Below are positions 10,701 through 19,436 of a stretch of 64,000 nucleotides of DNA, in pieces. Numbering within the stretch: the first letter of the stretch is position 1; every line of letters starts with the position of its first letter. Under the pieces are notes generated by a model. It had not been told where the DNA came from. It ran no database searches and saw nothing but the letters and a program-made list of their open reading frames with translations. The position numbers and the translations under genes were made by a program. The DNA comes from Xestospongia muta (taxonomy: Eukaryota; Porifera; Demospongiae; Haplosclerida; Petrosiidae): assembly GCA_963693285.1 (NCBI GenBank), contig OY848921.1, positions 2,433,646 through 2,497,645 on the forward strand, given 5' to 3'.

Positions 10701-11714
10701 ATTTTACATTATATTACTTTATTTACACATGTAATGTACCTAGAAACTATTGTCATCTTTGTTACTCTAATAGGTGATCAAAGTGTTATGAAACTTAATG
10801 TGGATGAAAGCAACACTGTTGATGGTAAGTTAAGGCAACGTTAAATGTTGTTTATATCTTTTAATTGGCTGTTCAAATACCATTATTACATTGCTTTAAA
10901 TTTGAATTTATTATCTCAGGTAGTCAAGGGTCTTCTCTTGATATTGGTGCAACTAGGACTGAGAAGACCATTGTTATCAATTCCAAAACTGTTATATCTA
11001 GGAAGCATAAGTTACTTTTACAAATATTTAAGTGTAAATTTCAAAGCAATAGAGTTAAAGGTTTAAAGTTGCATGTTGTTGGTAGCCTCATCCCAGGCTT
11101 TCAAGAAATTATGTGGGAGAGGGAGGTGAAATGAAAGCAAGCATTACATATGCAAGTGCAAAACAGAATCAGCATATGTTAACATCCAAAAGATAAGTTA
11201 ACAATTTTTGAAAGAGAGACAGTTAACTTTTATGATGTCCACTGTTTTATCCCATTGGGTGTAGCTGCAATAATTAAACTTAAAACTAATTTGCTAAAGA
11301 TCATTAATGGACTGTGAGAATATATTGGACTTACTAGAGCAAATTAATTGACTATAAATGATACTTATAATTAGATCAAAATATGTTTGCTTGTTTTAAT
11401 TGGAAGTCTTATCTTCTTTTATAGATAAAATACTTAATGTTGATACTGCCTTTGAGCTACTTGATCAATGTGGATTTAATGTATCTTCCTGGAACTCATT
11501 AGCACGCCGCTTACGAGTTCCATTTGAGAAAAGAAAAGAAATTGAAACTAAAATCAATGAGACATATGATTTAGAATCAGCATTAGAGGAGTCAATAGAT
11601 TGTTGGATAAAAGAACACACTGGTCAGCCAGAATGGAAGGAGTTAGTAGACGCAGTGGAGAAATGTGGAGACAAAGATGCTGCAATTAAAATGAAAAAAG
11701 CACTTCAATTATAA
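1..11714 (+). CDS. Gene A: large ROCO/death-domain protein (3' part, 5' end outside window)
   Basis: Multi-exon gene open at the left edge. Exons I place: 1-1787, 2958-3332, 4064-4123, 4794-4838, 5116-5160, 6630-8924, 8991-9302, 9492-9569, 9631-9939, 10250-10552, 10603-10653, 10774-10824, (10920-11081 uncertain) and 11425-11714. All joins are phase 1 with GT-AG borders and keep one open frame of about 2,000 codons. Order: Roc-COR, death domain, linkers, second Roc-COR, then four death-fold exons. ROCO proteins couple a Ras-like GTPase (Roc) to a COR dimerisation domain, and death domains bind other death domains, so a signalling scaffold is the likely role. Gene B (32,634-52,490) matches it exon by exon from 2958 on. 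Two adjacent genes (break before 2958 or 6630) cannot be excluded without transcripts, but the unbroken phase argues for one. Confidence 0.75.
1788..2957 (+). other. Gene A intron (1.17 kb)
   Basis: AT-rich non-coding sequence between the first Roc-COR exon and the first death-domain exon. The short open frames here have no family resemblance. I see no structured element. Confidence 0.6.
2958..3332 (+). CDS. Gene A exon: death domain 1
   Basis: Acceptor AATACAG, donor G|GTCAGT, phase 1 at both ends, 375 nt. The product has the pattern repeated in all death-fold exons of this locus: W-x-x-IG-x-x-L near the start, then a KL-x-x-VL-x-x-W helix, then TW and V-x-GP-x-V before a helix ending I-x-x-FL. 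Visible pieces are WNKIGVALEV, LETWMDT, CTWYIVVTAVEGP and MKIRQFLAKPE. The closest relative in the window is 36,577-36,878 in gene B, which shares the KPE-x-x-x-KY tail. The role would be homotypic binding to another death-domain protein. Confidence 0.75.
3333..4063 (+). other. Gene A intron
   Basis: Non-coding, AT-rich. The last part matches sequence upstream of the paralogous linker exons in gene B (compare the TTTTGTYCTCACAG acceptor context at about 39,500). Confidence 0.5.
4064..4123 (+). CDS. Gene A linker exon, ETLNVEES type
   Basis: 60-nt phase-1 exon with borders CTCACAG and CTG|GTGAGC. It encodes an acidic/threonine-rich linker containing VEESIDLTN. Gene B has two homologous exons (39,515-39,574 and 40,974-41,033) with the same length and phase. 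No fold is expected; it probably spaces the death domain from the GTPase. Confidence 0.65.
4794..4838 (+). CDS. Gene A linker exon, copy 1 (QEDLVKVTE)
   Basis: 45-nt phase-1 exon with acceptor TTCTTGTAG and donor G|GTTAGT. It encodes a short acidic linker with QEDLVKVTEAQK. The duplicate exon at 5116-5160 differs by only a few bases. Confidence 0.6.
   Translation: MIKKILLKLLKLRK
5116..5160 (+). CDS. Gene A linker exon, copy 2 (QEDLVKVTE)
   Basis: 45-nt phase-1 exon encoding QEDLVKVTEPQK, a recent duplicate of the exon at 4794-4838. Splice signals are intact, so it can be included or skipped without a frameshift. Confidence 0.6.
   Translation, partial: KVKKILLKLLNLRK
5501..5546 (+). pseudogene. 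Decayed third copy of the QEDLVKVTE linker exon
   Basis: The text around CTCAAGAAGACACTG ending ATAATAG|GCTAGA aligns with the end of the two intact linker exons. The acceptor AG and donor GT have both been lost (donor now GC), so it is probably no longer spliced. Confidence 0.45.
5547..6629 (+). other. Gene A intron before the second Roc-COR exon
   Basis: Non-coding. Segments near 5,880-6,080 match the equivalent intron in gene B near 42,620-42,850 (shared CACATCACACCTT and TCATTTG-x-ACCAAATGA-type text). A diverged repeat of the same stretch is at about 5,210-5,400. Confidence 0.5.
6630..8924 (+). CDS. Gene A exon: second Roc-COR GTPase module
   Basis: Single 2,295-nt exon (765 codons), phase 1 to phase 1, acceptor TTAATAG and donor G|GTAAGT. 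Residues counted from the split first codon: P-loop GPARVGKT at 26-33 (6704-6727), G3 DSGGQ at 231-235, G4-like THRD at 331-334, and COR beginning PLSWYAYE near 415, followed by the leucine-rich LYLLNCILYY segment and a C-terminal region with two CxCG-like cysteines. Between P-loop and G3 lie about 200 residues, far more than in a compact Roc domain. The middle of this insert is acidic and Ser/Thr/Asn-rich and looks disordered. The paralogous exon is 43,349-45,691. GTP binding is inferred from the motifs; dimerisation through COR is family knowledge. Confidence 0.85.
8991..9302 (+). CDS. Gene A exon: death domain 2
   Basis: 312 nt, phase 1 to 1, acceptor CATACAG, donor A|GTGAGT. It encodes a death fold (LLAPVSCKWYLIGVQLGV, LQKWTEMKP, PVTWENIIKVVGGPVV) directly after the COR, the position DAPK1-type ROCO proteins use for their single death domain. 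It ends in a basic tail (YRRVKRQ). The preceding intron is only 66 bp. Confidence 0.8.
9492..9569 (+). CDS. Gene A linker exon between death domains 2 and 3
   Basis: 78-nt phase-1 exon, acceptor CAATTTCAG, donor CTAT|GTAAGC. A second in-frame donor exists inside (ACTG|GTAATG, after 9527). I prefer the longer form because gene B's counterpart ends CGATTAT|GTAAGT. Confidence 0.55.
9631..9939 (+). CDS. Gene A exon: death domain 3
   Basis: 309 nt, phase 1 to 1, acceptor TATGTGTAG, donor G|GTAGGT. Motifs are [41 protein letters not shown] and AMKIYQSLK. It is nearly identical to gene B's 47,065-47,373 and clearly related to the other death folds here. Confidence 0.8.
10250..10552 (+). CDS. Gene A exon: death-like domain 4
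   Basis: 303 nt, phase 1 to 1. I chose the acceptor TTTGACACAG because it gives the same start (ELNANNAFLFL) as gene B's exon at 48,918 ([11 protein letters not shown]). The sequence follows a second death-domain subtype: HKCGF, W-x-x-L, a C-W-I helix, Q-x-x-x-x-EL-x-x-AVE-x-CG-x-K. It ends G|GTAAGC. The open frame extends upstream to 10198 but that part has no counterpart in gene B. Confidence 0.75.
10603..10824 (+). CDS. Gene A: two short linker exons (10603-10653, 10774-10824)
   Basis: Both are 51 nt and phase 1. The first encodes NDNKPDDKEAIVG and matches gene B's 49,435-49,488 ([12 protein letters not shown]). The second (GDQSVMKLNVDE) has no clear partner in gene B. Both look like flexible acidic spacers. 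Confidence 0.55.
10920..11081 (+). CDS. Possible gene A exon (uncertain)
   Basis: Acceptor TTATCTCAG opens a phase-1 frame starting GSQGSSLDIGATRTEKT. A weak donor G|GTAGCC after 11081 would keep phase 1 (162 nt). There is no matching exon in gene B and the last third is lysine-rich without a recognisable fold, so this may be intronic. Confidence 0.3.
11425..11714 (+). CDS. Gene A terminal coding exon: death-like domain 5
   Basis: Acceptor CTTTTATAG, phase 1; stop TAA at 11712-11714. It encodes the same subtype as 10250-10552 (NVDTAFELLDQCGF, DCWIKEHTGQPEWKELVDA, AIKMKKALQL then stop). Just beyond the stop is an intact donor (AAAG|GTAACT at 11717-11722), and a transmembrane-coding exon lies 240 bp downstream, so the stop precedes what looks like a former exon junction. 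Confidence 0.8.
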
Positions 11715-11959
11715 AGGTAACTAAAATGATATGTGGAATACTATTATAATTAATGCAGTACTCAAGTTTGAATTGTAGTGTTCTTGCAGCTGTATACACT
11801 AGGCTCACAAATATCTGCCCTACTTGTATCTTTGTATATTTTGCCTTCCCAGTTATTCAATATCCTGTAAGCATAATAGCTTATGTTAATCAAAAACAAC
11901 ATGGATAATGGTGTATGTTATGATTTCATATGACTTTACACATGTGTCCATCATTTTAG

Positions 11960-12051
11960 GTAATCATATCAACAATGGAATTTCCTTTATTATCGTTGTG
12001 TTTGCAATAGTAGTCTTGATTGCTGTCATTGTAGGCTGTTTGCTACAGTAA
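11960..12051 (+). other. Orphan transmembrane-coding exon after gene A stop
   Basis: After acceptor TCATTTTAG, a phase-1 frame encodes NHINNGISF followed by about 20 hydrophobic residues (IIVVFAIVVLIAVIVGCLL) and a stop at 12049-12051, typical of a single-pass tail anchor. With the preceding exon spliced at GTAACT, translation would already have stopped at 11714. Joining both frames would need one base fewer upstream. It is therefore 3' UTR, an alternative exon, or a relic. Gene B has a shortened relative at 52,993-53,039. Confidence 0.55.
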
Positions 12052-12297
12052 ATGAAATTATAACTTTATTATATAATTTATTTTTCTCATATTGTTTCAC
12101 ACTGTATTCCTAGACTATATGTCTCTCCCATATACTTTTGAATTAAAGCTGTTATTTTGAGTTCATTACGAATATTATTAGAGTGTATTCACATTTAGTA
12201 TCTCATTAGACAATATAGCTAATGTTCCATTATTTTATGAAACAACAATTTTAATGATGTGATTAATATTACAAAAAAGACATTGTCACAAGAATTG
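12052..12297. other. 3' flank of gene A, duplicated downstream of gene B
   Basis: Several stretches match 53,090-53,450: TTTTGAATTAAA, TTCATTAC-x-AA-x-ATTATTAGAGTGTATT, and TTAGTATCTCATT followed by ACATTGTCACAA. This shows that the duplicated block includes the 3' flank. Confidence 0.6.
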
Positions 12298-12329
12298 TTA
12301 AACTGTTTGCAGTATCGTATTACACAATA

Positions 12330-13177
12330 CAGCTAATTCTCCATTACAAGTTGTACAAAAATAACTAAATCTCTCTATTATTAATTCCTCATATTTGAGT
12401 AATATACTTTGTTCAGTTCTGTCTCAAATAATAGCCATTACAAAACCATTTAAAACCACACTCAAACTTGCTGTCTAAACCGCCTTCCTTATAAGGAGAA
12501 CCACCTGTCCTCCTCTGACTATCATAAGCTGGTTATAATAGAGCACAACCTGAATGATGAATAAAAACACGTGACAAGAAATGAGGTTTCCAGGAAATAT
12601 CAGACAGATTTATATCCGTTGAAACACTTGAGGGATCAACAAGGAATACAAACCTGATGAAAGACAAACAGAACTTTATATCCAGTGTATGTGGTATAAA
12701 GAATGTAAGCTATTAAACTACATAATATATCACACTAGTAGCATAGTTACATGTTGTCAATGTGGAGTTCACTGCTTACTTGTCTACAATAGCTTGAAAG
12801 AGATACATGAGACTAGTGGATGAGTCTTTATTTGAATCTGTAAAAAGAAATGAGCACTGTTATAACACATCTATAATAATGTGTCAACAATTATAAATAC
12901 TTACATTAATGTGTGTATACATGTATATACGTACTTAGACGATACTCTGAATTAATAACAACTATTTGATTGGAGACCCTAATTATAATTCATCTTTGAT
13001 TGACTTACTTTCAAGGTGGTTCCTGAATTCCTGAGGAAGTTCTAGTGGTAGGAAGACAGGATGTAGAAATGAATGAGGTCTGTCTATAGTACTACATACT
13101 AATCTTAATGTACCCAATGTATGGACAGGTACTAAATTAAAACCACACATTGCTGCTTTGTGAGGCCAATTTTGAAT
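12330..13177 (-). pseudogene. DEPDC5: DEPDC5 remnant: C-terminal exons with nonsense and frameshift
   Basis: Block 13,009-13,177 (169 nt) encodes NWPHKAAMCGFNLVPV ... PVFLPLELP, matching the W-x-x-KA-x-x-CGF-x-LVPV motif of the DEPDC5 C-terminal region. Block 12,653 downward encodes SDISWKPHFLSRVFIHHSG and then YDSQRRTGGSPYKEGG. In this copy CAA has become TAA at 12,533-12,535, and after FCNGYYLRQ a 5-nt shortening shifts the frame. Two further copies of this last exon lie at 57,060-57,345 and 58,905-59,240. Confidence 0.65.
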
Positions 13178-14104
13178 CTAGAGAGAGTATATCAGAGGAT
13201 GATGAGGAAATTATTATATTTTTATAAAGTTAAGTGATATACAAAGAAAGTAGGTCTTATCTTAACTAAGTACATTTTAATATATCAATTCATATTCTAT
13301 TAATTGATATTACTAGAAATATAGTGTTCTATTGTACTAGAAGTACTCACTGATTTATGTAATAAAGAGATGGTACCTCTGTCTCTCTCTCTTTCTGTAG
13401 TTCCTAATGATTTATTTTCTCGTTATGTGGAGTACAATCCAGATCTTCATGGTCCTCTCATTGTCCTGAGTGGTGTTATATTCAATATTATCATACTTAT
13501 AATCCAACACAAGGCTATGAACTAGAGTGTCAATGGATGACATGTAGAAATTAGTAATTAGTGAGATTGAATATCTTTGCATGGTTTGGAGTGATTTTTC
13601 ATTTAAATAATACCTCTGGATGTTTATGAAATCTTGTGATTTTTATCCCGATTTATGATCAGTGATAAAGATTTAGTTTCCACTGTTCTAACTATCCCAG
13701 TATTACCTGTATTTGATACTAAATGAAAGGAGAATGTCATTTAACATATACTCCCCCAAATATATACATTATACATATAAATTGATTTCTTACATACTTT
13801 TCACTTGTTCTTCATGATACATGTAGTAAGGAGAACTCTGAAATGAGAAGGTGCGACTGGATGTACTAGTAGATTCAGTTTCACCACTTTGTGATAAGAT
13901 GTCTAGAGGATATATAATAGCTACTTCAAATCACTTCTTTCTAAGAGTCCCAATTTCCTCTTGGTAATATATATTTTCTATTATAATACACTAGTACATT
14001 ATTGCTTGTATTATTGACTGACTGGTTTTGTTCTCTTGTTTTCCAAGTCTCTCAACTCTTTGTGAAGTGTGAACAAACTATACCACTATGAAAAACTAAC
14101 TGGA

Positions 14105-14640
14105 AACCTGTCCATTCATCTGTCCACGTACCATATTTATCTATCCATTCATTCAACCATACATCTATTCATCTGTCCATCTATCCTATCTATCTATTCA
14201 TTCATTCATTCATTCAACCATACATCCATTCATCTGTCCGTCCACCCTATATATCTATCCATTAATTCAACCATACATCCATTCATCTGTCCATCTACCC
14301 TATATATCTATCCATTAATTCAACCATACATCCATTCATCTGTCCATCTACCCTATCTATCCATTCATTCAACCATACATCCATTCATCTGTCCATCTAC
14401 CCTATATATCTATCCATTCATTCAACCATACATCCATTCATATGTCCATCTACCCTATCTATCTATCCATTCATTCAACCATACATCCATTCATCTGTCC
14501 ATCTACCCTATCTATCTATCCATTCATTCAACCATACATCCATTCATCTGTCCATTGACTCCTTTCTTCATTTATCTATTTATCTATCAATCCATCTAGC
14601 TGTCCATTAATCCATCCATTGTCCATCTATTCGTTAATAC
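14105..14640. repeat. Minisatellite, about 53-bp unit
   Basis: About nine imperfect copies of a unit containing ATTCAACCATACATCCATTC, CATCTGTCCATCTACCC and TATCTATC. Landmarks recur near 14,217, 14,270, 14,323, 14,370, 14,426, 14,480 and 14,533, with lengths varying by 4-8 bp as ATCT/ATTC tetranucleotides are gained or lost. The 176-codon open frame through it is a repeat artefact. Confidence 0.9.
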
Positions 14641-14865
14641 TTGTGGCAAATGTTGTGATATTATTTCTTTAAAAGTCTGATAAGTTCTCATATTTTGATG
14701 ATCACCTCTACAACCATTAGTTACTCTAGGAATTTTTCTTCCACAACCTAATGATGTATATAGGATACTCTCCTTTGATAGTCTTTGTTTCAACTGTATA
14801 TAACAATGAATGAATGATCGGTTAACAAAACAATGCATGTACATTTACATTATAAGATATTACTG

Positions 14866-15120
14866 GTCTATTTATTATCACAAAACACTCTTATTTATAT
14901 ATTATAACATTGCCTTTCTTGTTTAACATCTGATTATAAGGTACCAAATTCCTCCAAAAGTATACTTCCCGTCAATACAACACAAGTCTATAGTTAATAT
15001 ATTTGATGGTTCCAATGTTAGTTGTATTATACATGTACAAAATATAGCAATAATGGTACATATAAATTTGTGTATTACAAACACAAAGCCATAAAAGTGA
15101 TTTACAAGGTCAAACTAAAT
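14866..15120. repeat. Diverged fragment of the 2.2-kb satellite unit
   Basis: Text such as TCTATTTATTATCACAAAACACT, then ACATCTGATTATAAGGTACC, TTGATGGTTCCAATGTTAG and ACAAGGTCAAACT, matches the start of array units (e.g. 19,600-19,880) with more differences than the array copies show among themselves. It lies inside the DEPDC5 remnant, about 2.4 kb before the array. Confidence 0.8.
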
Positions 15121-16008
15121 ACGAATAGACTTTAATGAAACCACTATAGAAACCAAGGCTATACTTTGTAAGTGAGTTATACAGTCACTTAGAGCTCTCT
15201 TTATCATACCCACATACATACATATGCAAAGCAGGTCAAATCAAGTTTGTACTAGGTATTTATAATGTATTATTTTGTACCTCTCAATTCTCTCCAATAT
15301 TAAATACTGGACTTGCTCTATAAAAGAGAATGATATATCAACTCACAGCTAGTAGAGTATCCCTTACCTAGGTTCTAATGGTGACTTCATTGTAAAGGCT
15401 TCTACATCTTCAGAATACTAATAATAAGTTAAGGTAACTATACTTAACAACTATACGAAAGTAGTTATGATAATATTAACAAAATGTTTTGTTATAACAG
15501 TAATATTGAGCACTTCAGAACATATTGTAACAATAGCCTAACATGTGGCTAATAAAATGGTTACATTCATATTATTTACAAAGAATTTAGGATACAGATT
15601 CTGGTCCATCTACAATATCTTCATTAAAATTGTATGTCTTCTTAAAAGTACTACTAGTGGTAGTTGGTCCTGATGTAAAGATATTAGCATCATATTCATC
15701 ATAGTCCATATGAGATAGGGGGTCATTAGAATCCAATAATGGAGAACGGTCTGAACTACAAAGGATACTAGTAAATACATACATAAAAATTTCATCTGAC
15801 TAATGCAATGTTAACACTGTTCTACATTACCTTGTTTAGTAAGCTGTTTGTTTGTGACATTTTTAAGACTGCTATGTAGTACCATTCTTATTTTGAGGTG
15901 TTTATTGACCTAATGTCAGTAAAATTTTTTTAAATATTCTATCATAACAATTACTAATCCTCTCCCTGCCTCCTTACTTACTAAATGGTTGGAGATTTTC
16001 ACTCTAGG

Positions 16009-17199
16009 TTAAAATCTATATTTAGTCCATGGTCTAGGAGGATTGTAAAAACTGTAGTTAATCCAATATGGAATGTGATAATGTTCCTTTGGTAGAGTTA
16101 ATCCCTGATAATACTATAAGAGAGAAAACACTGACAATATCATTATAGTAATTTAATACCTTAAATAAAGGGACAGCATGAAGTGGTTGTTCATTGAGAC
16201 AAATCAAGTCAATACCAATACCTTAGTATAATAGATATAATATAGTATATGAGTTAGTATTGTTGTTACCATGATCTATACTTCTCTCTTTAGTTAATCT
16301 ACTTAGTTCATGATCCACCTAATAATACAGTACATGTAATACTAACAAAAGTGTTGATATATTATTTACTTCAAATACTCCTATACTCCAAGAGATATCA
16401 AGACTATTTGTTGACCTGTGTATTAAAACTACAGTCTTTGTTCTGAGACTCAAATACTGAGGGATTAAGAAGGTAAGAGAGAGAGAGGAGAGGTAATGAG
16501 ATTGAGGGTAGATGAGCTGTTAAAGGCTGTTATTTCGCTAAGTCATTGTATGATAATTATTTCTTATTACATGCTAAGAACAGTGATCTAAGAAGAGATC
16601 CTCGAGAAATATATCTACTTTTTTGTTAAAATATAAGTCTAAAATATGTAAGTTATAACTATAATAATAATTACACTGTAAAAGTTAATATGTCATTTAA
16701 CAACAAATTTGTACTTTACATGAATGGATTACTATGAAATATTGAGAATATTGTCAATTACACAATGTATATTTTGTTGGTATGGTGTACTTTTGCAAAG
16801 CAACAAATTATACAATGTGTAATTCACATAAATTCTAAATTCCATAGTAATTCATCCATGTAAAGTACAAATTAGTTGTTAAAATAACATGATAATTTTT
16901 ACAGTGTAAAAAAAACATAGAAGTTATAACTTAAGTTGGTTTAGTTTGTAAATCTCTACATATCACTTCTACTTAAAGCTTGATCCTAAATATATTGGAG
17001 ACATATATACTACATTATTACTATTGGCATAATATAGAATTATAGCTTTATCATACACACACATTACATTTTAGATAATACAGCTGTATTATATTAACTG
17101 TATCATGTTCATTTATTAAAGAAAAAGGGTGGCAGTCTATACTAGTTCTTACCTTAAATCTAAACTCTACAAAATCCAAAGCAACCAGTTGTTTGTCAA
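16009..17199 (-). pseudogene. DEPDC5: DEPDC5 remnant: N-terminal Iml1-domain exons
   Basis: Five blocks with minus-strand GT-AG borders: 17,153-17,199 (DKQLVALDFVEFRFK), 16,370-16,456 (29 codons, YLSLRTKTVVLI ... SIGVFE, donor GTAAAT), 16,270-16,318 (49 nt), 16,160-16,221 (62 nt; [10 protein letters not shown] is a hallmark of this family) and 16,009-16,104 ([12 protein letters not shown], then a stop). The phases of the second to fourth blocks fit together. From memory of the family, the concatenation matches the conserved Iml1 region without gaps. Confidence 0.75.
16674..16906. mobile_element. 233-bp foldback MITE with CACTGTAAAA ends
   Basis: The first ~110 bp are nearly the reverse complement of the last ~110 bp. 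Ends are CACTGTAAAA / TTTTACAGTG; inside, TTTGTACTTTACATG faces CATGTAAAGTACAAA. It is flanked by TTA on the left and TAA on the right, which fits a TA (or TTA/TAA) target duplication. There is no coding capacity, so it is non-autonomous. It sits in what would be an intron of the DEPDC5 remnant. Confidence 0.75.
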
Positions 17200-17539
17200 C
17201 TCATCTAATACATATACTTCTCTAAGTCCATTAAGATTAAAAGCCTGTGGTATTTCTTGACTAATTAATACTTAATGGACTTTAAATGATTGCTCACAAA
17301 TCTCATCCCAACATACATGAAGTGTTGGAGCTATTTAAAAAGGATCAAACTATCACAGAGGTACTATAGCACAATGGGATCACGAAGCATAGTGTATGCC
17401 AGGAGAAAGAAGTAGGTAAAAAGAGATGGAAAGATAAAAAGCTGAATAAAGAGCTAAATAATGGACAATAAACACTTTACTCATACATCAATGCTATATG
17501 TATAAAGCATGTTACTGTTTCATTTGATTGACTGTCATT
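17200..17539. other. Unassigned sequence between DEPDC5 remnant and array
   Basis: AT-rich. No exon, repeat or structured element that I can support. Confidence 0.4.
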
Positions 17540-19372
17540 GACATATTTAAAACTTGCATGTTCATTTACAATTTAGCATTACAACAAATTCATTGTCAAT
17601 AATACACACTGTACATGTACTTAAGTCAATTATATTGTTACACATTATGGGATTAGACATTCTGGGAACAGTCTGTTTATTGTCACCTTTAAGCATAAGA
17701 TTTATCCCAAAGAGGTTGTCTGATATGGTGCAAATTAAATTTACAAAGTGTAAAGGATATCATTCTCATTGAAAAAATTACTGTGTACTATGAGAAGCTT
17801 AATAATTATTTTACAGGGATGTTGTGGGCTTGAAAGTGAGTAAAATCAATTGATAAATTATAGCTTATTAGAATGACATTCTTATACTAGTAAGAACTGT
17901 AACTGTAAAATAATTGTAAAATCATTTTGAACAATGTACCTGGATGTCCATTTGTTTGGTTTTATTTAATTATCATAGACAACAATTGAAAGTGACAAAT
18001 GAAATTAAACTGCATTCTTTGAACACTGATGCATATAGCAACCAATGATCATTAACTTTAACTGTGAGCACTATAGTGATGGGTGTGAGTGATTGTGCTA
18101 GAAATATCTCTCTTTTTACTTTTTGTAGGTCTTTTTGTTGTCATATGATCCCCAAGTGGTTATCAGATGTGGAGCAAATAAAGTGTGAAAGGTATCATTC
18201 TCAGTGAAACAATGCAATTATTATATTCATTGTTAACAGGTGACAATGTTCACAGACCTCACTAACATGGAAAAATGGGATGCTGCAGTACTTATATATT
18301 CATGCTTTTGTGAACATATGTGGTAACTAAGTAATGTATTTACTTCTTAACAATAATTTCCAATAGTTTTTACTAATATTATTAAAGCTAAACAGTCAAT
18401 CAACAAGATCAAGCTACATCTTCAAACATTACAAATGCACAACAATCATTAAATATATATTAAGACTAAAATTTGCAATTATATTAGGAGCACTTCAATG
18501 CCATTAATTATCATGTTATGGCTTATGACAAAGCCTATATTATATATGTTGAATATGGCAAAGGGGTAGAATATAATCCAGACTTGATCTAACTATGACA
18601 TATGCTCTTCTGTCTAGCATGTATGAACTTATTACATAGCTTTATAGACCCATTGCTTACCTATAAACAACTTTGGCCATTACTTCACTGATATAGTAGC
18701 TGTTTAAATTTTCAATTAGGAAAAACTTATTACTTCATGATTATAATAATTAGTAGATCACTACTTGCCACTCACTCATAATGTAGACATGTGAGTTGAA
18801 CTTGTAATCATATGACACTATCAGAGAGGTAGTAGAACTGCCTATGTAGGGATGACATGATGTTCTTTCTTCTTCAGTTTATGCCATGAAAACTATAAAG
18901 GAGAAGGTTTATAAAGATTATTTTTACACAGAAACTTAGGATTTTATATAAAATATCCTCCATGTTTAGAAGTCTTATTAAAATGAAAGTTCATCCTGGT
19001 TAAAAGCATGAGAAAGCCACAATTTCATGTATTATATAACTTTAAAGCATGACCGGATATATTGTCAAGGAAGTTTATACGTTATTCCTACCGATCATAT
19101 ACAAGTAATATAACATTACATATAGTATGTGGATATGTATTTATGTATATACATACATACACACATACATACATACCTACATCCATCCATCCATCCATCC
19201 ATCCATCCATCCATCCATCTATCCATCCATCCATCTATCCATCCATGCATGCATGCATGCATACATACATGCATACATACATACATACATACATATATAC
19301 ATACATACATACATACATATATACATACATACATACATACATACATACATACATGCATGCATGCATGCATAC

Positions 19373-19425
<53 letters not shown>

Positions 19426-19436
19426 AATGTATGTAT
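17540..19436. repeat. Array unit 0 (diverged first copy)
   Basis: Lacks the usual first ~300 bp. From about 17,700 it matches later units (AGAGGTTGTCTGATATGGTGC), but its start (17,560-17,700) matches instead the dispersed copy at 57,490-57,620. It ends in the microsatellite 19,141-19,435 (ATAC, ATCC, ATGC, then TA). Confidence 0.85.

Larger units (their letters stand above)
13798..15755 (-). pseudogene. DEPDC5: DEPDC5 remnant: middle blocks
   Basis: Exon-like blocks: 15,596-15,755 (PLSHMDYDEYDANIF, matching the DYDAYDA-type motif after the Iml1 domain), 15,368-15,417 (50 nt, DVEAFTMKSP, acceptor TATTAG, donor GTAAGG), about 14,640-14,793 (basic, CGRKIPRVTNGCRGD, not assigned) and 13,798-13,902 (Ser/Thr-rich, STSSRTFSFQSSPYY). 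Only the first has a clear family match. The others are placed by splice borders and position in poorly conserved linker territory. Confidence 0.5.
12298..17199 (-). pseudogene. DEPDC5: DEPDC5 (GATOR1 subunit) pseudogene, collinear exon remnants
   Basis: Read on the minus strand from high to low coordinate, exon-like blocks with splice borders follow the order of DEPDC5/Iml1. The N-terminal domain blocks (17,153-17,199; 16,370-16,456; 16,270-16,318; 16,160-16,221; 16,009-16,104) join as SIGVFE + VDHELSRLTKERSIDHG + [19 protein letters not shown] + [24 protein letters not shown] block, undetermined linker blocks and C-terminal blocks follow. DEPDC5 is the GATOR1 component that restrains mTORC1 at lysosomes. 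I call it broken because the C-terminal exon has an in-frame TAA (12,533-12,535) and then a frameshift, the exon ending near 16,009 runs into a stop, and I find no DEP domain. A functional gene presumably exists elsewhere. Confidence 0.7.

Noticed and set aside
13390..13560. Possible further DEPDC5 exon on the minus strand (VLDYKYDNIEYNTTQDNE)
   Set aside because: An acceptor and a short open frame exist, but I cannot match it to the family and it meets a stop.
14069..14599. 176-codon frame rich in IHLSICPST
   Set aside because: Lies entirely in the 53-bp minisatellite.
14105..14640. CRISPR-like array of ~53-bp units
   Set aside because: No constant repeat with unique spacers, the units are repetitive throughout, and the genome is eukaryotic.
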